From CAZDXJ01 sp964509475 (GTDB lineage Bacteria; Pseudomonadota; Gammaproteobacteria; Methylococcales; Methylomonadaceae), in contig CAZDXJ010000078.1 in NCBI GenBank assembly GCA_964509475.1, forward strand, positions 1 through 11,149: DNA of 11,149 nucleotides, written 5' to 3'. Both the position numbers and the translations under genes were made by a program. Under the pieces are notes generated by a model, which was not told the origin of the DNA, searched no databases, and saw only the letters and a program-made list of their open reading frames with translations. This document shows, one piece after another, positions 1 to 7,999 of the stretch. Numbering within the stretch: position 1 is the first letter of the stretch; the number at the start of each line of letters is the position of its first letter.

Positions 1-79
1 TGTCCATTAACAATCCGCTGTGATGAAGAAAATCAACGGTCAGGGCTGGAAGTTCGGTGAGTTTTGTGGCACGCTTCAT
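1..79 (-). CDS. 5' end of a divergent gene, product unknown (partial)
   Basis: Reading the minus strand from the ATG at 79-77 gives an open frame of 26 codons that leaves the window without a stop, beginning MKRATKLTELPALTVDFL. It is amphipathic, with no signal peptide and no recognisable motif. It is a candidate for a gene transcribed away from narK from the shared intergenic region. A TATAAT hexamer lies on the minus strand at 124-119, about 40 nt before the start, which supports a real gene. There is no clear Shine-Dalgarno sequence. An in-frame TTG at 109-107 is an alternative start. I do not recognise the family from this fragment. A regulator would be a common neighbour here, but nothing visible shows one. 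Confidence 0.4.
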   Translation of the reverse strand, partial: MKRATKLTELPALTVDFLHHSGLLMD

Positions 80-118
80 AAGCGTTCTATTGGGGTTGTT
101 GGATGTCAAGTTCCCAAT

Positions 119-147
119 ATTATACCATTTGTTCTTTCCGTCCAGAA
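119..147 (-). promoter_or_regulatory. possible promoter of the divergent gene
   Basis: The minus strand reads TATAAT at 124-119, with a poor -35 match (TTCTGG, 147-142) 17 nt away. A start of transcription near 112 would leave a leader of about 33 nt before the ATG at 79. This rests on hexamer matching alone. Confidence 0.3.
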
Positions 148-170
148 TTTTTTGTAAAAGGCCGGATAAA

Positions 171-198
171 TACCTACCCAGGAGCTAGGTTATAAGTA
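171..198. promoter_or_regulatory. NarL/NarP-like heptamers upstream of narK
   Basis: The NarL/NarP heptamer consensus is TACYYMT. ATAAGTA at 192-198 is a perfect match on the minus strand (TACTTAT). TACCTAC at 171-177 and TACCCAG at 175-181 match 6 of 7 on the plus strand. The stretch also contains the inverted repeat ACCTA-N9-TAGGT (172-176 and 186-190). No site has the optimal 7-2-7 spacing. Clustering before a nitrate respiration operon, next to its likely promoter, makes nitrate-responsive control plausible. Heptamers this short also occur by chance. Confidence 0.35.
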
Positions 199-219
199 TC
201 TGTTTCATATAATGAAACA
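186..219 (+). promoter_or_regulatory. probable narK(GHJI) promoter with palindromic operator over the -10
   Basis: A consensus -10 hexamer, TATAAT, lies at 208-213. The best -35 placement (TAGGTT, 186-191, 16-nt spacer) is poor, as in activator-dependent promoters. The -10 sits inside a perfect inverted repeat, TGTTTCAT-ATA-ATGAAACA (201-219). A protein bound there would block RNA polymerase, so the palindrome looks like a repressor operator. Transcription would start near 220, giving narK a leader of about 120 nt. The palindrome is not an FNR box (TTGAT-N4-ATCAA) and does not fit the NsrR pattern as I know it. The cognate regulator is unknown. Confidence 0.45.
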
Positions 220-299
220 AGCTGTTTACGATAATTGAAAAGATTTAACATGCGGAAAAGCGTAGAATAAATGCGGTTATAAAATATTCATTTATCAAG

Positions 300-314
300 C
301 AGCCCTGACGGCTG
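300..314 (+). other. small hairpin in the narK leader
   Basis: CAGCC-CTGAC-GGCTG forms a 5-bp stem with a 5-nt loop, ending 26 nt before the narK ATG. No T run follows, so it is not a terminator. It could affect translation of narK, but a stem this short may be incidental. Confidence 0.2.
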
Positions 315-340
315 GATTAGAGTCTGACAAGAGAATAACA

Positions 341-1954
341 ATGAGCGATATACATAAATGGGATGTCGAGGACCCTGAGTTTTGGGAAGCCGAAGGTAAA
401 TATATTGCCAATCGCAATCTGTGGATATCCATTCCCAGTTTATTATGCGGTTTTGCGGTATGGCTGTATTGGGGAATCATAACGGTACAGATGCTGAATC
501 TGGGTTTTCCTTTTGAAAAAGCGGAATTGTTTACCCTGATGTCAATTGCCGGACTGACCGGCGCGACCTTGCGTATACCCAGCAGTTTCTTTATTCGCCT
601 GTGCGGGGGGCGGAATACGATTTTCTTTACCACGGCGTTGTTGATGATACCGGCTTTCGGTACCGGTTTGGCCTTGCAGGACAAGAATACGCCATTTTGG
701 GTGTTTCAGGTATTGGCGCTATTATCCGGTCTGGGCGGTGGCAATTTCGCTTCGTCAATGTCCAATATCAGTTTTTTCTTTCCGAAAAAAGTACAGGGTT
801 TGGCGTTAGGTTTGAATGCCGGTTTGGGCAATTTTGGCGTGACCACGATGCAGGTGCTGATTCCATTAGCCATGACCTTTGGTCTGTTTGGCGCATTGGG
901 CGGTGAGCCGATGATTTTGCAGGCGTCTTCCGGGACGTTAATTGGCAAGATACCGGCGGGTACGGAAACCTACATTCAAAACGCCGGTTTTATCTGGCTG
1001 ATTTTTCTGATTCCGCTGGCGTTTTTGGGCTGGTTCGGGATGAACAATATTCGCGCCGAACATGTCTCGCCGGATATCGGCCATCCGCTAAAGAACTTTG
1101 CCATCATCACCGGTATGCTTTTGATTGGTTTTATTGCTTCGGTATTTGGTTTGTGGCTGATGTTGCCGGAATCGGTCAATGGTTCCGGTTTTGGCGTACC
1201 CAAGGAGATTGCCTTGTTTATTGTCATTGCCCTGACGGTATCGCTGTTGAAAATCATACCGGGTCAGATTGGTGAAAATCTGGGACGGCAGTATCAGATT
1301 TTTGATAACAAACACACCTGGGTCATGAGCATTATCTACACCATGACCTTCGGTTCGTTTATCGGTTATGCAGCCTGCTTTCCATTGGCAATCAAAGTAA
1401 TTTTCGGCTATCAGCATGTTATCGTCGATGGCGTGATGACCCATGACCTGATCAATGACAACGGGCCGAGTGCGTTGATGTATGCCTGGATGGGACCGTT
1501 TATCGGCGCCTTGATCCGGCCGGTGGGTGGTTTGATTGCCGATAAGGTGGGTGGTGCCTGGGTAACCCATATTTGTGCGTTTACCATGGTTTTGAGTGCC
1601 GGTGGCGTGGCTTATTACATGAAGGCGGCTTACGCTTCGGCAACGCCGGAAGAGTATTTTGTGCCGTTTTTCATTTTGTTTTTGATTCTGTTCACCGCAA
1701 CCGGCATTGGTAACGGTTCGACCTTTCGTACCATTGCCATGGTGTTTTCCAAGGAACAGACCGGGCCGGTATTGGGCTGGACTTCGGCCGTTGCTGCCTA
1801 CGGCGCGTTTTATATCCCCAAGGTTTTTGGTGAACAAATCAAGGCCACCACGCCGGAAGTGGCGCTGATGGGGTTTGCCGCCTTTTATGTGGTGTGTATC
1901 ATGATCAACTGGTGGTTTTATCTGCGTAAGGATGGCGAGTTTTATAATCCTTAA
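341..1954 (+). CDS. narK: nitrate/nitrite transporter, NarK family (MFS)
   Basis: This inner-membrane carrier of the nitrate/nitrite porter family brings nitrate to the cytoplasmic active site of NarG and/or exports nitrite. It has 537 residues, against about 460 for E. coli NarK, with roughly 12 hydrophobic segments. The extra length lies in an N-terminal cytoplasmic stretch containing WDVEDPEFWE (7-16) and in loops around 185-215 and 235-255. Nitrate signatures are visible: GLGGGNFASSMSNISFFFP (130-148) and GIGNGSTFR (455-463). Arg78 in LRIP and Arg393 in LIRPVGG sit where the substrate-binding arginines of NarK are expected. AAGAGA (329-334) can serve as ribosome binding site for the ATG at 341. 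It is the first gene of the nar cluster and lies 107 bp before narG. Whether it is a proton symporter or a nitrate/nitrite antiporter cannot be read from the sequence. Confidence 0.95.
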   Translation: MSDIHKWDVEDPEFWEAEGKYIANRNLWISIPSLLCGFAVWLYWGIITVQMLNLGFPFEKAELFTLMSIAGLTGATLRIPSSFFIRLCGGRNTIFFTTALLMIPAFGTGLALQDKNTPFWVFQVLALLSGLGGGNFASSMSNISFFFPKKVQGLALGLNAGLGNFGVTTMQVLIPLAMTFGLFGALGGEPMILQASSGTLIGKIPAGTETYIQNAGFIWLIFLIPLAFLGWFGMNNIRAEHVSPDIGHPLKNFAIITGMLLIGFIASVFGLWLMLPESVNGSGFGVPKEIALFIVIALTVSLLKIIPGQIGENLGRQYQIFDNKHTWVMSIIYTMTFGSFIGYAACFPLAIKVIFGYQHVIVDGVMTHDLINDNGPSALMYAWMGPFIGALIRPVGGLIADKVGGAWVTHICAFTMVLSAGGVAYYMKAAYASATPEEYFVPFFILFLILFTATGIGNGSTFRTIAMVFSKEQTGPVLGWTSAVAAYGAFYIPKVFGEQIKATTPEVALMGFAAFYVVCIMINWWFYLRKDGEFYNP

Positions 1955-1999
1955 GGGAACACGCACTTTTTACCTTTAAAAAAGACGTAATGACGCCGC

Positions 2000-2016
2000 C
2001 GGCCAAAGTTTGGCCG
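2000..2016 (+). other. stem-loop between narK and narG
   Basis: CGGCCAA-AGT-TTGGCCG forms a perfect 7-bp GC-rich stem with a 3-nt loop, inside a 107-bp gap. It is followed by GCTGCGTTGTTGTC, not a T run, so it is a poor intrinsic terminator. An RNA processing or stabilising stem that sets the narK:narG ratio is a reasonable alternative. The gap otherwise holds only the narG ribosome binding site and a weak AT-rich inverted repeat (1966-1984). Confidence 0.4.
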
Positions 2017-2061
2017 CTGCGTTGTTGTCAAAAGACTTCCTAACGGCAGGAGAATACAACG

Positions 2062-5000
2062 ATGAGTCATTTTTTAGACCGTCTCAATTTTTTCAAGAAA
2101 GTTCAAGATACCTTTTCCAATGGACATGGTATTGTCACCAATGAAGATCGACAATGGGAAGATGGCTATCGTAACCGCTGGCGCTTTGACAAAGTGGTGC
2201 GCTCGACCCATGGCGTCAATTGTACCGGCAGCTGCTCCTGGAATGTGCATGTCAAAAACGGTTTGGTGGCGTTTGAAATGCAGGCCACCGATTATCCGCG
2301 TACCCGCCCGGACATGCCCAATCACGAGCCGCGTGGTTGTCCGCGTGGAGCCAGTTTTTCCTGGTATTTGTACAGCCCGCTGCGGGTCAAGCATCCGCTG
2401 ATTCGTGAGCGCCTGGTGTCCTTGTATCGTGCCGAACGTGCGGCCGGCAAGGATCCGGTCGAAGCCTGGGCTGCGATTCAGCAAGATGCGGACAAGCGCA
2501 AACAATATACGGCGGTGCGCGGTTTGGGGGGATTCGTGCGCGTGGATTGGGATGAGGTTGCGGAAATCATAACGGCCGCCAATGTCTATACCATCAAAAC
2601 CCATGGCCCGGATCGGATTGCCGGATTTTCACCGATTCCGGCCATGTCGATGATCAGTTATGCGGCCGGCAGCCGTTATTTGTCGTTGATCGGCGGCGCC
2701 TGTTTGTCTTTTTATGACTGGTACTGTGACTTGCCGCCGGCCTCACCCCAGACCTGGGGCGAGCAGACCGATGTCCCCGAATCGGCCGATTGGTACAACT
2801 CGACGTATCTGATTGTTGCCGGTGCCAATTTGCCAATGACCCGTTCGCCGGATGCGCATTTTTATGCCGAGGTGCGTTACAAAGGCGCCAAAGTAGTGGC
2901 TATATCACCCGATTATGCCGAATATGTGAAGTTTGCGGATTTGTGGATGCCGGCCAAACAAGGTACCGATGCGGCCGTCTTTTTGGCTATGGGCCATGTG
3001 GCGTTAAAAGAGTTTTATATCGACCGGCAAGACCCGTATTTTGAAGAATACGCGCGTACCTATACCGATTTTCCAATGCTGGTGATTCTGGAAAAGCAGG
3101 CTGATGGCGCTTATGTCGGTGGCCGTTTTGCCAGAGCCTCGGATTTCGATGGCGGCCTCGGTGAGAGTAATAACCCGGACTGGAAAACCGTGGTTATCGA
3201 TGACAACAGCGGTGATATTTACACACCGAACGGCTCGATTGGTTTCCGTTGGGGGGAGAAAGGGCGCTGGAATTTGTTGTCCGGTGAACAAAGCGGCAGG
3301 GCCGGTAAGCCCTGTTTGAGTCTGATGGCCGATAAGGACGAGGTAGTTACCGTATTGTTTCCCGATTTTCAATCCGGGCACGATCAACCTATACGCCGCC
3401 AGGTGCCGGTCAAAACCATGCAGCTCAATGGCCGTGAAGTTCGGGTGGCAACGGTATTTGATTTACAGGTGGCGCAATACGGTATTGATCGGGGGCTGGG
3501 CGGCAAGGCGGCCAAAGACTATCATGATGTGATCATACCGAATACACCGGCCTGGGCGGAAAAAATCAGTGGGGTGAAACAGGCTGATATTATCCGCACC
3601 GGCCGGGAATTTGCCGATAATGCGGCCAAGACCATGGGCAAGTCCATGGTGATATTGGGTGCCGGTATCAATCATTGGTATCACAATGACATGAATTACC
3701 GCTCCATTATGAATCTGTTGCATATGTGCGGTTGTGTCGGCCAGAGCGGGGGCGGCTGGGCACACTATGTCGGCCAGGAAAAATTGCGTCCCCAGGCCGG
3801 TTGGGCGCCCGTGGCTTTTGCCCTGGACTGGCAGAAACCGCCCCGGCACATGAATGGCACGACGTTTTTTTATTTCCATACCGATCAATGGCGGTATGAA
3901 AAACTGAACGCCGATCATTTGCTGGCGGCAACCGCGCAGGCCCGTTACAAAGGCTATAATCTGGCCGATTACAATGTGGTTTCCCAGCGTTTGGGCTGGT
4001 TGCCTTCGGCGCCGCATTTCAACAAAAATCCGCTGGCTATTGTCAAGGCGGCGGAACAGGCCGGTGCCCGGGATGAAAAAGGTGTTGCCGATTATTTGGT
4101 GGCGCAGTTAAAGTCCGGTGATATCGCGTTTGCATCGGAAGATATCGATGCGCCGGAAAATCATCCGCGTAATCTGTTTGTCTGGCGCGCCAATCTGATT
4201 GGCGCCAGCGCCAAGGGTCATGAATACTTTCTCAAACATCTGCTTGGCGCCCAAAATGGCGTTATGCAGGATGTGGTCAAAAAAGCGCAAGGCAAGGAAA
4301 TTGTATGGCATAAAGAGGCGCCGATTGCCAAACTGGATCTGTTGGTGGATATTAATTTCCGCCTCAACTCGACCGGTGCCTATTCCGATATTATCCTGCC
4401 GACAGCGACTTGGTATGAAAAAAATGATCTGAATACCACCGATATGCATCCGTTCATTCATCCGTTGACCCAGGCGGTCGATCCAGGCTGGGAAGCGCGT
4501 TCGGATTGGCAAATCTTCAAGACTCTGGCCAAACGCTTTTCCGAACTGGCGGAAAAACATCTGGGCAGCCAAAAGGATTTGGTGGCCTTGCCGATTTTGC
4601 ATGATACACCGATGGAATTGGCTCAGGCTTTGGATGTCAAGGATTGGAAACGTGGTGAATGTGAACCGGTAGCGGGCAAAACCCTGCCGCTTTTGAAACT
4701 GGTGCAGCGGGATTTTGCCGATACCTACAAAAAATTTACCGCCTTGGGACCTTTGCTGAGCCAGCAGGGCAATAACATCAAGGGCATCGACTGGAATAGC
4801 GAGAAAGAATACGAACACCTGAAAGCGATTTGTCATACCGTTCAGGAGGAAGGCATCAGTCAGGGTATGCCGTCCCTGGAAGAGGATATCAATGTCTGTG
4901 AAACCATTTTGGCATTGGCGCCGGAAACCAATGGTGAAGTGGCGGTCAAGTCCTGGACCGCACTCAGTGAAAAAACCGGTGTCGATCATGTCCATCTGGC

Positions 5001-5829
5001 GCGTTCCCGCGAGGATGACAAAATTACTTTCCGCGATATCAAGGCGCAGCCTCGTAAGATCATTACCGCGCCAACCTGGAGCGGTATCGAATCGGAAACC
5101 GTCAGCTACAACGCCGGTTATACCAATATCCATGAGCATATCCCGTTCCGTACCTTGACTGGAAGGGCGCAGTTTTATCAGGATCATCAATGGATGCGTG
5201 ATTTTGGCGAAGCGTTTTGCACCTATAAACCGGCCGTCGATATGCAGACCACGGTGGAAATGCAGAAAAAACTGGATGGCAAACCGCATTTGAAACTGAA
5301 CTGGATAACGCCGCACGGTAAATGGGGTATCCACAGCACCTATCATGACAATCAGCGTATGTTGACCTTGTCGCGTGGCGGGCCGCATATCTGGGTCTCG
5401 GAAAATGATGCCCGCGCCATTGGCCTGGAGGACAACGACTGGATTGAAGCGCTCAATATCAATGGCGCAACGGTGGCGCGGGTTGTGGTCAGTCAGCGTA
5501 TTCCCGATGGTATGGCGATGATGTATCATGCCCAGGAAAAAAATGTCAATACACCGGCTTCCAATACCACCGGCAAACGCGGCGGCATACACAACAGTGT
5601 AACCCGCGTGGTGGTTAAACCAACCCATATGATTGGTGGTTACGCGCAACTGAGTTATGGTTTCAATTATTATGGTACGGTCGGTTCGCAACGCGATGAA
5701 TATGTCATTGTGCATAAAATCGACAACGTCGATATCCGCTGGCTGGAAGCGCCGCTTGATGAGGCCCGTGAGTCGGCCTTGAATCCGGAGGGCGTGCATC
5801 AGGCGCCTTATACGGGTGACAACCCTTAA
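2062..5829 (+). CDS. narG: respiratory nitrate reductase, alpha subunit (Mo catalytic subunit)
   Basis: NarG reduces nitrate to nitrite at a Mo-bis-MGD centre on the cytoplasmic side of the inner membrane, taking electrons from NarH. Its 1255 residues match the usual ~1,240-1,250. The FS0 [4Fe-4S] cluster ligands are present as His50, Cys54, Cys58 (HGVNCTGSC) and Cys93 (GCPRGAS). Asp223 in the stretch YDWYCDLPPASPQTWGEQTD fits the Mo-ligand Asp222 of E. coli. A C-terminal molybdopterin dinucleotide-binding domain occupies roughly 1080-1240 (residues around WITPHGKWGIHSTYHDN and the NTTGKRGGIHNSVTRV region). There is no twin-arginine signal, as expected for the cytoplasm-facing NarG and unlike pNarG of archaea. 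AGGAG (2048-2052) lies 9 nt before the ATG. Long antisense frames under this gene are shadows. Confidence 0.98.
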   Translation: MSHFLDRLNFFKKVQDTFSNGHGIVTNEDRQWEDGYRNRWRFDKVVRSTHGVNCTGSCSWNVHVKNGLVAFEMQATDYPRTRPDMPNHEPRGCPRGASFSWYLYSPLRVKHPLIRERLVSLYRAERAAGKDPVEAWAAIQQDADKRKQYTAVRGLGGFVRVDWDEVAEIITAANVYTIKTHGPDRIAGFSPIPAMSMISYAAGSRYLSLIGGACLSFYDWYCDLPPASPQTWGEQTDVPESADWYNSTYLIVAGANLPMTRSPDAHFYAEVRYKGAKVVAISPDYAEYVKFADLWMPAKQGTDAAVFLAMGHVALKEFYIDRQDPYFEEYARTYTDFPMLVILEKQADGAYVGGRFARASDFDGGLGESNNPDWKTVVIDDNSGDIYTPNGSIGFRWGEKGRWNLLSGEQSGRAGKPCLSLMADKDEVVTVLFPDFQSGHDQPIRRQVPVKTMQLNGREVRVATVFDLQVAQYGIDRGLGGKAAKDYHDVIIPNTPAWAEKISGVKQADIIRTGREFADNAAKTMGKSMVILGAGINHWYHNDMNYRSIMNLLHMCGCVGQSGGGWAHYVGQEKLRPQAGWAPVAFALDWQKPPRHMNGTTFFYFHTDQWRYEKLNADHLLAATAQARYKGYNLADYNVVSQRLGWLPSAPHFNKNPLAIVKAAEQAGARDEKGVADYLVAQLKSGDIAFASEDIDAPENHPRNLFVWRANLIGASAKGHEYFLKHLLGAQNGVMQDVVKKAQGKEIVWHKEAPIAKLDLLVDINFRLNSTGAYSDIILPTATWYEKNDLNTTDMHPFIHPLTQAVDPGWEARSDWQIFKTLAKRFSELAEKHLGSQKDLVALPILHDTPMELAQALDVKDWKRGECEPVAGKTLPLLKLVQRDFADTYKKFTALGPLLSQQGNNIKGIDWNSEKEYEHLKAICHTVQEEGISQGMPSLEEDINVCETILALAPETNGEVAVKSWTALSEKTGVDHVHLARSREDDKITFRDIKAQPRKIITAPTWSGIESETVSYNAGYTNIHEHIPFRTLTGRAQFYQDHQWMRDFGEAFCTYKPAVDMQTTVEMQKKLDGKPHLKLNWITPHGKWGIHSTYHDNQRMLTLSRGGPHIWVSENDARAIGLEDNDWIEALNINGATVARVVVSQRIPDGMAMMYHAQEKNVNTPASNTTGKRGGIHNSVTRVVVKPTHMIGGYAQLSYGFNYYGTVGSQRDEYVIVHKIDNVDIRWLEAPLDEARESALNPEGVHQAPYTGDNP

Positions 5830-5857
5830 ATCTTATGCTTGAGAAGGTGCAACAACA

Positions 5858-7432
5858 ATGAAAGTAAGAGCAAATTTTTCCCTGGTGTTCAATCTCGACA
5901 AGTGCATCGGTTGTCATACCTGTTCGGTGACCTGCAAGAATGTCTGGACCAACCGCAAGGGGATGGAATACGCCTGGTTCAATAATGTGGAATCCAAGCC
6001 GGGTATCGGTTATCCGAAAAACTGGGAAGACCAGGAACAATGGAATGGTGGTTGGGAATTGTCGGCTGATGGCCAGTTGCAACTGAAGACCGGAGCGCGG
6101 CGCAATATTCTGCGTAATATTTTCATGAATCCGAATATGCCGACCATCGATGACTATTACGAGCCGTTTACTTATGACTATGCCCATTTGCAAACCAGCA
6201 AACTCAGTGAAGGCACGCCTACGGCGCAGCCCCGATCATTGATTGATGGCCGGCGCATGGAAAAAATTGAATGGGGCCCCAACTGGGAAGATGATTTAGG
6301 CGGGGCGTTTGCATTGCGTGGCCAGGACAGCAATTTTAACGATATGGAAAAACAGGTTTATGCGGAATTTGAACAAACCTTCCATATGTATTTGCCGCGT
6401 ATCTGCAATCACTGCATCAATCCAGCCTGCGTGGCCGCCTGTCCGTCCGGATCATTGTACAAACGCGAAGAAGACGGCATTGTGCTGGTGGATCAGGACA
6501 AGTGCCGGAGTTGGCGTATGTGTATCAGCGCCTGCCCGTACAAGAAAATGTTTTATAACTGGGAATCCGGCAAGGCGGAAAAGTGCACCGCCTGTTATCC
6601 CCGGGTTGAATCCGGCTTGCCAACGGTTTGTTCGGAATCCTGTGTCGGCCGTATCCGCTATAACGGGGTGATGTTATACGATGCCGACCGTATCGAGGAA
6701 ATGGCATCCATGTCCGATGAGCAGGATTTGTATCAGGCCCAGCTGGATCTGTTTCTCGATCCCAATGATCCGGACGTGATCGCGCAGGCAAAAGCGGATG
6801 GTATTCCCGATTCATGGATTGAAGCGGCGCAGAAGTCGCCGATTTATAAACTGGCCGTGGATTGGAAAGTCGCCTTTCCGTTGCATCCGGAATTTCGCAC
6901 CTTGCCGATGGTGTGGTATGTGCCGCCATTATCACCGGTACAAACCCAAATTGATCAGGGTCATCTGCCAACGGCACCGGATGGCGTTATTCCGCAGATC
7001 GAAAGCTTGCGTATGCCGATTCAGTATCTGGCCAATATGTTGACGGCTGGCAAGGAAGAGCCGATTGTTCTGGCCTTGAAGCGCATGATTGCGATGCGTA
7101 GTTTTTATCGTTCGTTGAATGTCGAAAATAGCACCGATACCGCCGTGTTGGAGGCAGTGGGCCTGGATGAGGCGCAGGTACGGGAAATGTATCGTTACAT
7201 GGCCATCGGCAATTATGAAGATCGTTTTGTCATTCCCACCAGTCATGAAGAACTGCGGCTTGAGGATTTTCACAGTTTTCAGGGCCAGAATGGTTTTAGC
7301 TTTGGCAATACTGGATGCAGTATCAGTGCCGGCGCTTCGTTATTTCCGGACCGGCGCACGAAAACCGAAGATGTGCTGGAGTTCGTCCGCTACCATCCGG
7401 CCGCGAAACGTTCTGATGGTGAAACGGTATGA
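5858..7432 (+). CDS. narH: respiratory nitrate reductase, beta subunit (Fe-S)
   Basis: NarH carries electrons from NarI hemes to NarG through four Fe-S clusters. It has 524 residues, against about 512 in E. coli. The cysteines fall in the expected four groups: Cys16/19/22/26 (CIGCHTCSVTC), Cys182/185/190/194 (CNHCINPACVAAC), Cys215/221/225 and Cys242/245/257/261. In the third group CRSWRMCISAC has Trp218 in place of a cysteine, the hallmark of the [3Fe-4S] cluster FS4. AAGGTG (5844-5849) precedes the ATG after a 28-nt gap from narG. The stop overlaps the narJ start (ATGA), so the two are probably translationally coupled. No missing ligand and no sign of a frameshift was seen. Confidence 0.98.
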   Translation: MKVRANFSLVFNLDKCIGCHTCSVTCKNVWTNRKGMEYAWFNNVESKPGIGYPKNWEDQEQWNGGWELSADGQLQLKTGARRNILRNIFMNPNMPTIDDYYEPFTYDYAHLQTSKLSEGTPTAQPRSLIDGRRMEKIEWGPNWEDDLGGAFALRGQDSNFNDMEKQVYAEFEQTFHMYLPRICNHCINPACVAACPSGSLYKREEDGIVLVDQDKCRSWRMCISACPYKKMFYNWESGKAEKCTACYPRVESGLPTVCSESCVGRIRYNGVMLYDADRIEEMASMSDEQDLYQAQLDLFLDPNDPDVIAQAKADGIPDSWIEAAQKSPIYKLAVDWKVAFPLHPEFRTLPMVWYVPPLSPVQTQIDQGHLPTAPDGVIPQIESLRMPIQYLANMLTAGKEEPIVLALKRMIAMRSFYRSLNVENSTDTAVLEAVGLDEAQVREMYRYMAIGNYEDRFVIPTSHEELRLEDFHSFQGQNGFSFGNTGCSISAGASLFPDRRTKTEDVLEFVRYHPAAKRSDGETV

Positions 7433-7956
7433 TCACGATTTACAAGCTGCTGTCACTGTTGCTGGCATATCCCGATAAGGAATTGGCACAGCACTGGCCC
7501 GATATCAAACAGAGCCTGCAAAATCTGGATGATTTAACGGCACAGGACAAGGCGGGTTTGACCGGTTTTGTGGACTGGGCGGCATCGTTGCCGTTGATCC
7601 GGTTGCAGGCCGAATATGTCAATACCTTTGATTTGATGGCCGAAAACTCCCTGTATCTGACGTATCATTTGTTTGATGAGCAGGACAGGGATCGGGGACC
7701 GGCATTGGTCGAGCTGGCCGAGTTATATAAAGCAACCGGTTTTGCCATCGCCGATGGCGAACTGCCGGATTATTTGCCCTTGATTCTGGAATATGTCGCG
7801 ACCATGGAGGAAGAGTCCAGCGCCCGCGCCTTTTTACAACAAACTGCACAGGCTGTGGGTATCATTGCCGGTAATCTGGAAAAACACGAAAGTCCTTACG
7901 CGCCCTTGTTGCGTTTGATAGAGCGTCATGGTGTCGTGAAACAAGAAGCCGCTTGA
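7429..7956 (+). CDS. narJ: nitrate reductase assembly chaperone NarJ (delta subunit), short form
   Basis: NarJ is a cytoplasmic redox-enzyme maturation chaperone. It holds apo-NarGH until the Mo cofactor is inserted and the complex docks on NarI; it is not part of the final enzyme. Family marks seen are LAYP (12-15), YVNTFDL (63-69), SLYLTYH (74-80), the DRDRGPAL turn (86-93) and ELPDYLPLILEY (111-122). The protein ends at residue 175, about 60 residues short of E. coli NarJ, so the variable C-terminal part is missing. No continuing frame follows the stop, so this looks like a natural short form and not a recent frameshift. The ATG overlaps the narH stop by 4 bp. Confidence 0.95.
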   Translation: MITIYKLLSLLLAYPDKELAQHWPDIKQSLQNLDDLTAQDKAGLTGFVDWAASLPLIRLQAEYVNTFDLMAENSLYLTYHLFDEQDRDRGPALVELAELYKATGFAIADGELPDYLPLILEYVATMEEESSARAFLQQTAQAVGIIAGNLEKHESPYAPLLRLIERHGVVKQEAA

Positions 7957-7961
7957 CGGCC

Positions 7962-7999
7962 ATGAACTTAACAATGGTTTTTCATCATGAATTTAATAA
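7962..7999 (+). repeat. imperfect direct repeat at the narI start
   Basis: ATGAACTTAACAAT (7962-7975) is nearly repeated as ATGAATTTAATAAT (7987-8000), with 12 of 14 bases equal and both differences C/T. The second copy is the start of narI. The first copy is out of frame with narI and opens a 17-codon frame that ends at 8015. It may be a small duplication giving a decoy start, or chance in AT-rich sequence. Confidence 0.35.

Noticed and set aside
235..248. FNR box before narK (TTGAA-N4-TTTAA)
   Set aside because: Only 7 of 10 consensus positions match, and the spacing to any likely -10 is not the usual one. It may be chance in AT-rich DNA.
1088..1966. 292-codon minus-strand frame under narK
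   Set aside because: It is antisense to clear NarK motifs, rich in His/Gln/Arg with no family resemblance. It is a shadow frame.
3463..4017. Minus-strand and other-frame open stretches within narG
   Set aside because: These overlap conserved Mo-binding regions of NarG and show no protein features of their own.
4108..5799. 563-codon open frame on the minus strand under narG
   Set aside because: It lies wholly within a strongly conserved narG, has no recognisable domain and an odd composition. It is a by-product of narG codon use.
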